The notes: a model not told the origin generated them from the sequence alone. A DNA stretch of 8,020 nt from Thermoplasmatota archaeon (GCA_022848785.1 JAJISK010000043.1:1-8020), one strand, 5' to 3'; numbered from the stretch's first letter, positions 1-6,442 are shown. Numbers and translations: made by a program.

Positions 1-1
1 G

Positions 2-1336
2 ATGCGAGGGGGGAAGTACCTCCCCCTGCTCCGCCTTGAAGGCGGGGAGCACATCCTATACGTTCAGCGGAGTCCCCCCCGCCGGTTTCGTGGAATCTGG
101 GTGAACGTCGTCTTGTTGGCGGCGACTCTGGCAACGACCCTGCTCGCCGGGATGATCCACTGGGCAGGATACGTCGGGTCGGCGGAGTTCTTCACGCTCT
201 CCAACGCCCTCTTCGGCGGCCTGTTCTTCACGCTCCCTCTCATGGCGATCCTTGGAACGCATGAGATGGGCCACTTCATCGTGGCACGCCGACACAAGGT
301 CGCCGCCTCCCTACCCTTCTTCATCCCCGCACCCCCGCCGATCATCTTTGGGACGTTCGGGGCCCTCATCAGCATGCGAGAGCCCATCCCGAACAAGAAG
401 GCGCTCCTGGACATCGGGATGTCGGGCCCTCTCCTCGGGCTGGCCGTGGCGCTGCCCGTCACCCTCCTGGGGCTCTACCTCAACGGTCTCGATCCACGAC
501 TGGCAGGAACGAACATTGGCGGCCAGCTTGTCGTCAACCTCCCGTTCCTCTACGAGGCCATGCTCTTCGCCATCCCGATCCCGGACAACGCCCTCCTTCA
601 CCCCACTGCCTTCGCAGGATGGGTCGGCTTTCTGGTCACGGGACTCAACCTTCTCCCCGCGGGCCAACTCGATGGGGGCCACGTCGCGCGGGCCCTCCTT
701 GGGGACAAAGCCAAGTACCTGAGCTACGCCGCCTTCGCGATCCTGCTGGTCCTGGGCTTCGTGTTCTTCTTCTCCTGGATCATCCTCGCGTTTCTGGTCC
801 TCTTCCTCGGCCTCCGCCATCCCCCGCCCCTGAACGACATCACGCGCCTGGGCGTCGGCCGCAAGCTCGCGGGCGTCGGGGTTTTGGTCCTCCTGGTTCT
901 ATCCCTCCATTGGATACCCTTCCAGGAGATCCCCGTATCTCTGGACGCGGAGTTCCGGGACCCCAGTGCCCTCATGGTGGCCATCGAAAATGATGTCGTG
1001 GTCCTGAGCAGCGGCCTCACGGCCGCCTACACCTTCACCGTGAACAACTCAGGCAACGTCCGCACCGTGATCCTCCTGACCTTCAGCAAGAGCTCCATCG
1101 AGAACCTCGGGGACTGGGACATCTTCTTCGAACGCGTCGATAAGGAGGACATAGGCGGTGACAACGCGACGGTCACCTTAGACGCCGGTGTGTCGACCGA
1201 GGGGACGGTGGTCATCCGAGCTCCCTCCTTCGTCCCCCCAGGGTCCATGCGCCTCTTGGAAATCGTGGGACAACTCCAGGCCGAGACGTTCGCTGACCAT
1301 GACCAGATCGTCCTATCCCTCAGCATCCAGGTTTAG
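2..1336 (+). CDS. Site-2 protease family (M50) membrane metalloprotease with extracytoplasmic Ig-like tail, 5' partial
   Basis: Predicted intramembrane zinc metalloprotease; M50 enzymes cut membrane-anchored substrates within the bilayer. The visible 444 residues contain the zinc motif HEMGH (87-91) and the second conserved motif NLLPAGQLDGGH (216-227, with Asp224 as the likely third zinc ligand). Hydrophobic segments lie near 33-52, 66-85, 137-160, 203-220, 241-271 and 287-305. A GPLLG motif at 142-146 and a Pro-rich loop (about 104-115) are typical of the family. Residues 308-444 form a soluble, beta-strand-rich tail with a V-N-N-S-G-N pattern like CARDB/NEW3 Ig-like domains and two N-x-S/T sequons (N348, N388), which suggests an extracytoplasmic location. 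The ATG at position 2 is probably internal, because the residues after it (YLPLLRLEGGEHILYV) resemble the middle of the usual N-terminal region, so the gene likely begins left of the window. Its stop overlaps the stop of the opposing methyltransferase gene. The substrate is unknown. Confidence 0.9.
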   Translation: MRGGKYLPLLRLEGGEHILYVQRSPPRRFRGIWVNVVLLAATLATTLLAGMIHWAGYVGSAEFFTLSNALFGGLFFTLPLMAILGTHEMGHFIVARRHKVAASLPFFIPAPPPIIFGTFGALISMREPIPNKKALLDIGMSGPLLGLAVALPVTLLGLYLNGLDPRLAGTNIGGQLVVNLPFLYEAMLFAIPIPDNALLHPTAFAGWVGFLVTGLNLLPAGQLDGGHVARALLGDKAKYLSYAAFAILLVLGFVFFFSWIILAFLVLFLGLRHPPPLNDITRLGVGRKLAGVGVLVLLVLSLHWIPFQEIPVSLDAEFRDPSALMVAIENDVVVLSSGLTAAYTFTVNNSGNVRTVILLTFSKSSIENLGDWDIFFERVDKEDIGGDNATVTLDAGVSTEGTVVIRAPSFVPPGSMRLLEIVGQLQAETFADHDQIVLSLSIQV

Positions 1337-2328
1337 GACCGCTGGAAGACACAGAAGTACCGGTCCAGGGAGCGGTGCACGCGGACCTTGTGCCATTCCA
1401 AGAGCACGAAGTGGCGTCGGCCCAGTTCGATGAGCTCCGGGTCGGGGAGGGCGATGGCCAAGCGCCCGCCTCTGCGGAGGACGCCATGAAACGCGCGGAA
1501 CGCACGCCGCAAGAGGTCCGTCAGGTCCTCCCCCCGCGTCGTGGCACCCCGACCGTATGGGGGATCCGTCGCGATCGCGTCCGCTTGGTTCACCATCGAG
1601 GAGACCTCCCCCACGTCGGTGGCATAGAGCTCCGCCTCCATTCCAAAGTGTCGCAGGTTTCGTCTGCACCCTTCGATGACATCCTGCCGCAGGTCTCCTC
1701 CGACGGGACGCGCTCCCACCAGGAAGGCCTCCATGAGGATCCCCCCCGTGCCGCAGAAGGGATCGAGGAGCAGCTCCCCCGGGGTCACGCCCGTGAGGTT
1801 CACGAGGGCGCGGGCGAAACGCGGGTGCATGACCACGGGGCGGGCGAACGGGCGGTTTCGGGCGGTTCGAGTCTCAAATGCACCCCGATTCACCTCCGCG
1901 GAGACCGGGTAGAGAAAGGCTTGCCGCCCTCGGACCAGCCGCAGGTCCACCTCGGGAGTTTCTAGGTCGACGACGCCCGTGGCCGCGAGCAGCTCGCCGA
2001 GCCGGGACTCCAGGCGGCTCGGTGCGCCATCAAGATGATCGGCCACACGCAGCCGGAACCGCTTTCCCTGCAGGTCGAGGGACGGGAGTCGCGCCTGGAT
2101 CTCCGCCATCTCGCCCCACAACCAGGTCGTCCCGGCGGTCCGAGCGAAGGCGAGACGGGCGAGGAGCTTGGGGAGATCCACCTCCGATGGAAAGGCGGCG
2201 ACCCGCGGCTCCACCCAGACCCCCCTCGGGCTGTCGCCCATGCCCCGGAGGACGGCGAGCACCTCGGCAATCGGGAGGTTGGGGTGCTCTCCCGAGAGCT
2301 CGACTACCAAGAGGCTCGTCTCAGGCAT
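1333..2328 (-). CDS. trmG10: tRNA (guanine10-N2)-methyltransferase, TrmG10/Trm11-like
   Basis: Cytoplasmic SAM-dependent enzyme that in archaea methylates the exocyclic N2 of G10 in tRNA, giving m2G or m2,2G. The 331-residue length is usual for archaeal TrmG10. The N-terminal part (about 50-140) fits a THUMP-type tRNA-binding domain, followed by a Rossmann methyltransferase. The linker motif RPFARPVVMHPRFARALVN (159-177) is characteristic of the family. Motif I is DPFCGTGG (189-196), an acidic residue near D212 is expected to bind the SAM ribose, and the catalytic motif IV is TDPPYG (254-259), the D-P-P-Y form used for amino-group methylation. The ATG at 2328 is preceded only by a weak GUGAGG-like Shine-Dalgarno. 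A TATA-like CCTTAATA (complement of 2385-2392) lies about 60 bp upstream. The gene converges on the M50 protease and shares four bases with it. A related Trm14 (position 6) specificity cannot be fully excluded. Confidence 0.92.
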   Translation of the reverse strand: MPETSLLVVELSGEHPNLPIAEVLAVLRGMGDSPRGVWVEPRVAAFPSEVDLPKLLARLAFARTAGTTWLWGEMAEIQARLPSLDLQGKRFRLRVADHLDGAPSRLESRLGELLAATGVVDLETPEVDLRLVRGRQAFLYPVSAEVNRGAFETRTARNRPFARPVVMHPRFARALVNLTGVTPGELLLDPFCGTGGILMEAFLVGARPVGGDLRQDVIEGCRRNLRHFGMEAELYATDVGEVSSMVNQADAIATDPPYGRGATTRGEDLTDLLRRAFRAFHGVLRRGGRLAIALPDPELIELGRRHFVLLEWHKVRVHRSLDRYFCVFQRS

Positions 2329-2384
2329 CCCGTTGCCTCACACCCACCGACTCAACGGATCCAACGGCCAGAGGCGGAAGCGGG

Positions 2385-2392
2385 TATTAAGG
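2385..2392. promoter_or_regulatory. Candidate TATA element between divergent trmG10 and GNAT genes
   Basis: TATTAAGG on the + strand (CCTTAATA on the - strand) is one of the few AT-rich stretches in the 135-bp gap between the two divergent genes. With the usual archaeal spacing of about 26 nt to the start site, it would give a leader of about 30 nt for trmG10 or about 50 nt for the acetyltransferase. A second, weaker candidate is CCCTTAGG at 2430-2437, about 30 bp before the acetyltransferase ATG. Motif inspection only. Confidence 0.4.
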
Positions 2393-2463
2393 CGAAAGGG
2401 CCGGCAAGGGCCGGATCCACACCGAAAAGCCCTTAGGGGGCCCGGATTCATGGATTAGGTGGT

Positions 2464-2952
2464 ATGTCTTCGGCTGAACGGGAGGGCACCCTCGAAGAAT
2501 TTCCCGCGTACGTCGTCCGCGACTTCCAGCCCGAGGACGTGGCGGAACTCAAGGCCCTCACCCACACGGCCCTGGGAGAGAACTACCCCGGGTCCCTCTT
2601 CCTTGACATCCACGGCTGGTGGCCCGAAGGCTTCATTGTGACGTCCTGGCGGGACGAAGTCATTGCCTTCATTGCCGGCCTCGTCTCGTCTCCCGGCAAA
2701 GCCCGGATCCTCATGCTTGCGGTGCGGGAGGACCTGCGGAGCCGAGGCATCGGCACGGCCCTCATGGAGGTGTTCACCCGTCGATGCCGCCGCCGGGGAC
2801 TCCGTTCGATCGAACTCGAGGTCCGGAACAGCAACCAGCGGGCCATGGAGTTCTACAAGCGGCTGGGCTACACCGTGCGCTATCTCCTCCCGCGCTTCTA
2901 CACCGACGGGGAGGACGGGTACAAGTTGTGGAGACCCCTCCCCAAGGAGTAA
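2464..2952 (+). CDS. rimI: GNAT N-acetyltransferase, RimI/Ard1-like
   Basis: Predicted acetyl-CoA-dependent transferase acting on protein N-termini. Archaeal RimI/Ard1 homologues acetylate the alpha-amino group of nascent or ribosomal proteins. The 162-residue protein is about the usual family length. Motif A contains LAVREDLRSRGIGTAL (85-100) with the acetyl-CoA pyrophosphate loop R-S-R-G-I-G (92-97). Motif B is EVRNSNQRAMEFYKRLGY (119-136). The FYTDGEDGYKLW segment (145-156) matches the conserved C-terminal Y-x-D-G-E-D-A/G-Y signature of the Ard1/RimI branch. The ATG at 2464 is the only good start: an in-frame TAG lies at 2434, and AGGTG (2457-2461) is immediately upstream, at unusually short spacing. 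An M-D-stop mini-ORF (2450-2458) overlaps that ribosome site. The gene symbol is a family-level assignment; the exact substrate cannot be read from the sequence. Confidence 0.88.
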   Translation: MSSAEREGTLEEFPAYVVRDFQPEDVAELKALTHTALGENYPGSLFLDIHGWWPEGFIVTSWRDEVIAFIAGLVSSPGKARILMLAVREDLRSRGIGTALMEVFTRRCRRRGLRSIELEVRNSNQRAMEFYKRLGYTVRYLLPRFYTDGEDGYKLWRPLPKE

Positions 2953-2966
2953 GACACGCCTCGTAC

Positions 2967-2975
2967 CCTTATCGG
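2967..2975 (+). promoter_or_regulatory. Candidate TATA box for the gene at 3001 (leaderless)
   Basis: CCTTATCGG is centred about 29 bp before the ATG at 3001, in the 48-bp gap after the acetyltransferase. That spacing would place the transcription start at or very near the ATG, and no Shine-Dalgarno is visible, as expected for a leaderless archaeal mRNA. The match to the TATA consensus is only partial; cotranscription with the acetyltransferase is the alternative. Confidence 0.4.
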
Positions 2976-3000
2976 GCCAGCTCCATCTCCCCATCGTCCG

Positions 3001-3444
3001 ATGGACGCGATCAGCGCGGAGGAGATGATGCGTCACGCGCCCGACGCGTCCCGGGACTTGGCTTCTCATCTCCGGATCGGCGTCCTGAGCCTTCCCGGGG
3101 TGGAGGAGGCGTGCTTCGGGGACGAAGCGCTGGGCACGTACTTCGTGGCCTTCTCCTTCGACGACGACCTCGTCCTTCGAGCCTACATGGAGGTTCCGCT
3201 GCGCGTTACGCTTGAGATGTCGGAGGGGGAAGAGCAGACGTTCCTAGACCGCCCCGACCTGGCGCGCACCGAGTTTCGACTCCCGGGCGAGAGCGACCCG
3301 CGCCCCCTCGGAGAAATCATGGAGACGGCCCGAGGAGCGACCGGCGATTCGATCTCCATCGATCTCGTCGTCACTTCCCAAGAAGACCTTCGGGCTGCGG
3401 TTCGCTTAGGTCACGCCCGGTACGACGTCCTGATCGGCGGCTGA
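3001..3444 (+). CDS. Hypothetical acidic protein, 147 aa
   Basis: I do not recognise this protein. It reads as genuine coding sequence: GC-rich third positions like its neighbours, an ATG start, a TGA stop at 3442, and 18 bp to the stop of the converging AAA+ gene. The predicted protein is strongly acidic and soluble, with no signal peptide, membrane span or Cys cluster (one Cys). It seems to be alpha/beta: an N-terminal helix, the segment GVLSLPGVEEACFG (about 27-40), two strands FVAFSFDDDLVLRAYM (about 48-63), a negatively charged stretch, then RPLGEIMETARGATGDSISIDLVV (101-124) and a closing helix-strand pair. The PGVEE segment faintly recalls MmcQ/YjbR-like proteins, but the rest does not follow that family. 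Another in-frame start is ATG at 3025. No Shine-Dalgarno precedes 3001, so leaderless translation is likely. Confidence 0.75.
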   Translation: MDAISAEEMMRHAPDASRDLASHLRIGVLSLPGVEEACFGDEALGTYFVAFSFDDDLVLRAYMEVPLRVTLEMSEGEEQTFLDRPDLARTEFRLPGESDPRPLGEIMETARGATGDSISIDLVVTSQEDLRAAVRLGHARYDVLIGG

Positions 3445-3462
3445 GGACACCCCGCCCTCCCC

Positions 3463-4938
3463 CTATCCGATGTACCGCTCGTCGTCCGACTCGTGGTAGT
3501 TCCAGTACTGGTAGGGCGCTGTCGCCCGCTGGGCCTCGGTCAGGTCCTTGGATAGGCCACCCTCGTAGGAGCCGTACCGCTCCTTGATCTGCTCCTCCGC
3601 GGTGCGGGCAATCTTCACGGCCTGGGCGATGTGGGACGCCTCGATACGATCCCCGCCCTCGTTCACGACCAGGTCCCCGGCGGCCCGGATCAGGCCACCC
3701 ATCTCCCGAAGCCGGAGGGTCAGGGAGCCGCTCTTCCCCTCCTGCTCCTTCGCCCGACGGCGCGACTCTTTGATGATCGCCTCCACGGCCTCCTTGGAGG
3801 CGTGAGGGATCCGTCGGTCCATCGCGATCTCCTGGGCCACGAACTGGGCCATCTTCGCCTGGTTTGCCTCGTTGTCGGGCATGGTGGTCGCCACGAGGAC
3901 CTCGTAGCCGGATCCGACGATCCGGGAGCGGAGCGGGGAGAGGATGTAAGGGAGATCTTGAATGTTGCAGGCCGCGACGAAGATGAAGTCACACGGAACC
4001 GCATCCACACGTACGCTTGCCCCCGCGCTCTGCGGGTTCCGGCCACTAATGGGGATCCGCTTCTCCTGCATGGCCGTGAGGATGTATCGCTGCAGGGGGC
4101 CGAGTTGCTGGAGTTCGTCGATGAACAAGACCCCTTCGTGGGACTCGTGGATCGCTCCGGCGACGACACGCACGTAGGGCTCGGTCCCTAACTGCGGATG
4201 TCCGCCGTAGGGGTCGTGTTTCACATCCCCCAAGAGTTCCGTCTCGCTGGCTCCCGTGGCCAGGATGAACGGGTGGCGCTCCAGGGGGACCAGCACCTTG
4301 TGGGGGCTCTCCTTCTCAATCTTCCGCCGCTTCTCCAGAGCCTTCTGGTCGAGCACCTTGATGAGTTCGCCCGCGCGCTCGTAGACCACGACCTCCTCCT
4401 TCCCGAACTGCTTCCGGGTCGTGGTGACGCGGTCCTTCTGGCTCATCTGCCCCAGGGTCACCTCCATGATCCCGCTGAGCAGGTCTCCGAAGGGGTTCCC
4501 CATGTTCTGGACGGCCGCCTTGGGCCGGGAACAGCTGGGGCACACCGCGTCGGAGGGGGAGGAGTAGTGACCGCAATGGACGCACCGATACCGGAGGCGC
4601 TCCGCCACGCTGATGGGGGCCTCCTCCGGGTCGATCAGTTCGCCCTCCGCCCCCTTGAGAGCCGACTCCTCCCTGAGGGCTTCCTCACGCCCCTTGACTT
4701 CCACAAGGGGCCTCTCGGGGTTCTCCGGATTGTGGACGACCCGTATCTCCTCGTTGGGCGGAGAGAGGTGAAGCGCGAGGGCCTGGGCGATCATGGATTT
4801 GCCCGTGCCAGGCGGCCCCACGAGGAGAAGGTGACGACGCTGTTTGGCCGCGATGCGCGCGAGGCCCACCGCTTCGTCCTGTCCAATCACCCGATTCAGG
4901 GGGTCGGGAGGAATCAGGACGTCCTCGGTGGTCTCCAT
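3463..4938 (-). CDS. LonB-related AAA+ ATPase lacking the protease domain, with zinc ribbon insert
   Basis: A 491-residue AAA+ ATPase most similar in motif order to archaeal LonB. Visible elements: the N-terminal RVIGQDEAV box (16-24), Walker A GPPGTGKS (41-48), a long insert, the LonB-like segment LLGDVKHDPYGG (235-246), Walker B LFIDEL (271-276), sensor-1 Asn325, arginine-finger candidates R337/R339 in SPLRSR, and a sensor-2 region LTLRLREMGGLIRAAGD (406-422). LonB normally continues into a Ser-Lys S16 protease domain and is about 620-660 residues long; here the chain stops about 70 residues after sensor 2, with no protease motif. LonB also carries membrane spans in the insert; here it holds a zinc ribbon (C119-x2-C122-x10-C133-x2-C136) and no hydrophobic span. 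The protein is therefore probably a soluble ATP-driven remodeller rather than a protease (inference). It lies 60 bp downstream of dnaG on the same strand, so cotranscription is likely. The ATG has GGAGG only 2 nt upstream; the frame stays open back to the dnaG stop. Confidence 0.88.
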   Translation of the reverse strand: METTEDVLIPPDPLNRVIGQDEAVGLARIAAKQRRHLLLVGPPGTGKSMIAQALALHLSPPNEEIRVVHNPENPERPLVEVKGREEALREESALKGAEGELIDPEEAPISVAERLRYRCVHCGHYSSPSDAVCPSCSRPKAAVQNMGNPFGDLLSGIMEVTLGQMSQKDRVTTTRKQFGKEEVVVYERAGELIKVLDQKALEKRRKIEKESPHKVLVPLERHPFILATGASETELLGDVKHDPYGGHPQLGTEPYVRVVAGAIHESHEGVLFIDELQQLGPLQRYILTAMQEKRIPISGRNPQSAGASVRVDAVPCDFIFVAACNIQDLPYILSPLRSRIVGSGYEVLVATTMPDNEANQAKMAQFVAQEIAMDRRIPHASKEAVEAIIKESRRRAKEQEGKSGSLTLRLREMGGLIRAAGDLVVNEGGDRIEASHIAQAVKIARTAEEQIKERYGSYEGGLSKDLTEAQRATAPYQYWNYHESDDERYIG

Positions 4939-4998
4939 CTCCTCCCAGGAGAAGCCCTTCTGGGCGTCCAGGATGCCCTTGGAGTCGATGGGAGCACC

Positions 4999-6300
4999 TC
5001 ACTTCACGGCGAGATCGTCCGCGGTATAGACGCGGACGCCCTCTGGCCGCTGTTCGATGCTGCCTTCCTTGACCCCTATAACCATCTCCATGCCGTTATC
5101 GCTCGCGATATCGAGGATGCGCTGGGTGATGATGCCGTCGAAGACGAGAACCTTGACGCCCTTCCCCTCCTTCTTCATGAGGTTCACGAGGTCGCGGACG
5201 GCGACCTCTTTGGGTTTCGCCTTCCCACCCTTGATGATTTGGGCCTTTGTGGTTCCTCGGAGGGATCGGAGAATCTCCTGGTACTCCTGAAGATCCTCAG
5301 GAACGCTGACCTCGGGCTCCGGAGCGCGAACCTTCTTGGGCGGAACCTTCTTGGGCGGAACCTTCTTGGGCGGAACCCTCTCGGCGGGGCGCCCCGTCAC
5401 CCGCGCTTCCTTCGCTGGTCTCGCCGGCCTCTGAGCCGACTTCACCTTGCGAGGCCCTCGGCTGGGTCCAAGGCCAAACATATCGACGAACTGCTCTGCG
5501 GGCATCTTGTTCCGTAAGGCCTTCATGATCTGCTTCTGGGTCAGCTCCTCGACCTCCCGGCCGCGGGGAGCCTTTGCGACGAAGTCCACCTCCGCCACCT
5601 GGAGGAGTTCCTTGAGGATGAGGTCCCCGCCCCGGTCGCCGTCGACGAAGGCGGTCACGACCTTCTCCTTGGACAGGTTCGTGATGGCGGAGGGAATGTG
5701 GGTGCCTTCTGCCGCGATGGCGTTCTTGATGCCGACCTTGAGGAGGTTCAACACGTCCGACCGGCCCTCGACCACGATGATGGCGTCGGTGTCCTCCACG
5801 TTCGGACCCGCAGGCAGCTTGTCAGGCCCATGGCTGACGATCTCCGCTACCTGGACGGCCTGGCGGACCTCCTCCTTCAGGTCGACGCTGGTCGCCTTGG
5901 AGCCCGCGAGCATCTCCGAGAGAATCTCCTTCGCCCGATCGACGACCTGGGTCCGCTTCGTGATGCGGACGTCATCCACGCCTTCCACGCTCACTGTCGC
6001 CCGACAAGGGCCGATGCGCTCGATGGTCTCCAAGCCCGCGGCCAGGATGGAGGTCTCCACCTGGTCCAAGCTGGAAGGGATGAGAATCGATCCATCCGTC
6101 ATTCCCTTCTTCGAGACGACATCCACTTCGATTCGGCCGATGCGGCCGCTCTTCTGTAAGTCCCGGAGATCCAGCTCCTCGCCGAGGAGCCCTTCCGTTT
6201 GTCCGAATACTGCGCCGATGACGTCGGGTTTTTCCACGACCCCCTCGGCCTCCAACTTTGCGCGAATCTGATACTTTGTCGTACTAGGATCTACTGCCAT
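4999..6300 (-). CDS. dnaG: Archaeal DnaG (TOPRIM primase-like / exosome subunit)
   Basis: Archaeal DnaG-type protein of 433 residues. Family members have been described both with primase activity and as a subunit of the RNA-degrading exosome; the exact role here is inferred. The N-terminal region (1-165) is the archaea-specific part. The TOPRIM domain follows: IVVEGRSDVLNLL (175-187) supplies the catalytic Glu178, and FVDGDRGGD (218-226) supplies the metal-binding Asp220 and Asp222. A basic, Pro/Lys-rich linker (about 280-330) contains a triple VPPKK repeat. The C-terminal domain (about 335-433) carries KAQIIKGGKAKPKEV, VLVFDGIITQRILDIA and a final VYTADDL, all typical of archaeal DnaG. The ATG at 6300 is well supported by AGAGGTGA ending 4 nt upstream. 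A TATA box near 6435 would give a leader of about 105 nt. It is the first gene of a probable two-gene unit with the LonB-like ATPase. Confidence 0.96.
   Translation of the reverse strand: MAVDPSTTKYQIRAKLEAEGVVEKPDVIGAVFGQTEGLLGEELDLRDLQKSGRIGRIEVDVVSKKGMTDGSILIPSSLDQVETSILAAGLETIERIGPCRATVSVEGVDDVRITKRTQVVDRAKEILSEMLAGSKATSVDLKEEVRQAVQVAEIVSHGPDKLPAGPNVEDTDAIIVVEGRSDVLNLLKVGIKNAIAAEGTHIPSAITNLSKEKVVTAFVDGDRGGDLILKELLQVAEVDFVAKAPRGREVEELTQKQIMKALRNKMPAEQFVDMFGLGPSRGPRKVKSAQRPARPAKEARVTGRPAERVPPKKVPPKKVPPKKVRAPEPEVSVPEDLQEYQEILRSLRGTTKAQIIKGGKAKPKEVAVRDLVNLMKKEGKGVKVLVFDGIITQRILDIASDNGMEMVIGVKEGSIEQRPEGVRVYTADDLAVK
5326..5385. repeat. 15-bp tandem repeat (about 4 units) in the dnaG linker
   Basis: Four consecutive 15-bp units read on the + strand: GCGAACCTTCTTGGG, two identical copies of CGGAACCTTCTTGGG, and a degenerate CGGAACCCTCTCGGC. 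On the coding (-) strand the three good units encode VPPKK three times. The near-identity at DNA level points to recent slippage or unequal exchange, so the copy number may vary between strains. It adds positive charge to the linker between the TOPRIM and C-terminal domains. Confidence 0.95.
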
Positions 6301-6304
6301 GCTG

Positions 6305-6312
6305 TCACCTCT
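6305..6312 (-). promoter_or_regulatory. Strong Shine-Dalgarno for dnaG
   Basis: AGAGGTGA on the - strand is close to a full match to the archaeal anti-Shine-Dalgarno, with 4 nt (CAGC) before the dnaG ATG. It is the best ribosome site in the window and fixes the dnaG start. Confidence 0.85.
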
Positions 6313-6349
6313 TTGGCAGCATTACGCCTCTGATTACCTTGCTCCCAGG

Positions 6350-6370
6350 CTCGCCGACACTTTCGGCGGG
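6350..6370 (-). promoter_or_regulatory. Stem-loop in the dnaG 5' leader
   Basis: CGCCGA (6352-6357) and TCGGCG (6363-6368) form a perfect 6-bp stem around a 5-nt loop, extended outward by a G-U and a C-G pair. It lies inside the predicted untranslated leader of dnaG, about 50 nt before the start codon, and leaves the ribosome site free. The structure is visible in the bases; a regulatory role is conjecture. Confidence 0.5.
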
Positions 6371-6430
6371 GAAGGGGGATAGGGTGATATTGAGGGTGAT
6401 GCCCTGTGCAAATTCAACTCGATCCCGGTG

Positions 6431-6442
6431 TATTTATATTTT
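6431..6442 (-). promoter_or_regulatory. TATA box for dnaG
   Basis: On the - strand this reads AAAATATAAATA, a strong archaeal TATA element and the most AT-rich patch in the window. It lies in the 188-bp gap between the small TOPRIM gene and dnaG. A start site near 6408 would be expected, giving a leader of about 105 nt. The + strand reading (TTTATATT) is also TATA-like, but no + strand gene follows at a sensible distance. Confidence 0.75.

Noticed and set aside
1375..1965. + strand frame of 196 codons opposite trmG10
   Set aside because: Shadow of the methyltransferase gene; the real gene shows DPFCGTGG and DPPYG motifs, and the shadow has Arg/Gly/His-rich composition without motifs.
2398..2414. 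GGGCCGG direct repeat between trmG10 and the acetyltransferase
   Set aside because: Two short GC-rich copies only; expected by chance in this composition and not placed like an operator.
3001..3444. Assignment of the unknown protein to the MmcQ/YjbR family
   Set aside because: Only the LSLPGVEE-like segment is suggestive; the following residues do not match the family pattern.
4198..5517. Long + strand open frame (439 codons) opposite the ATPase and dnaG
   Set aside because: It is the complement of two well-supported genes with clear motifs. The long frame follows from GC-rich codon bias, it spans both genes and the gap, and its translation resembles no family.
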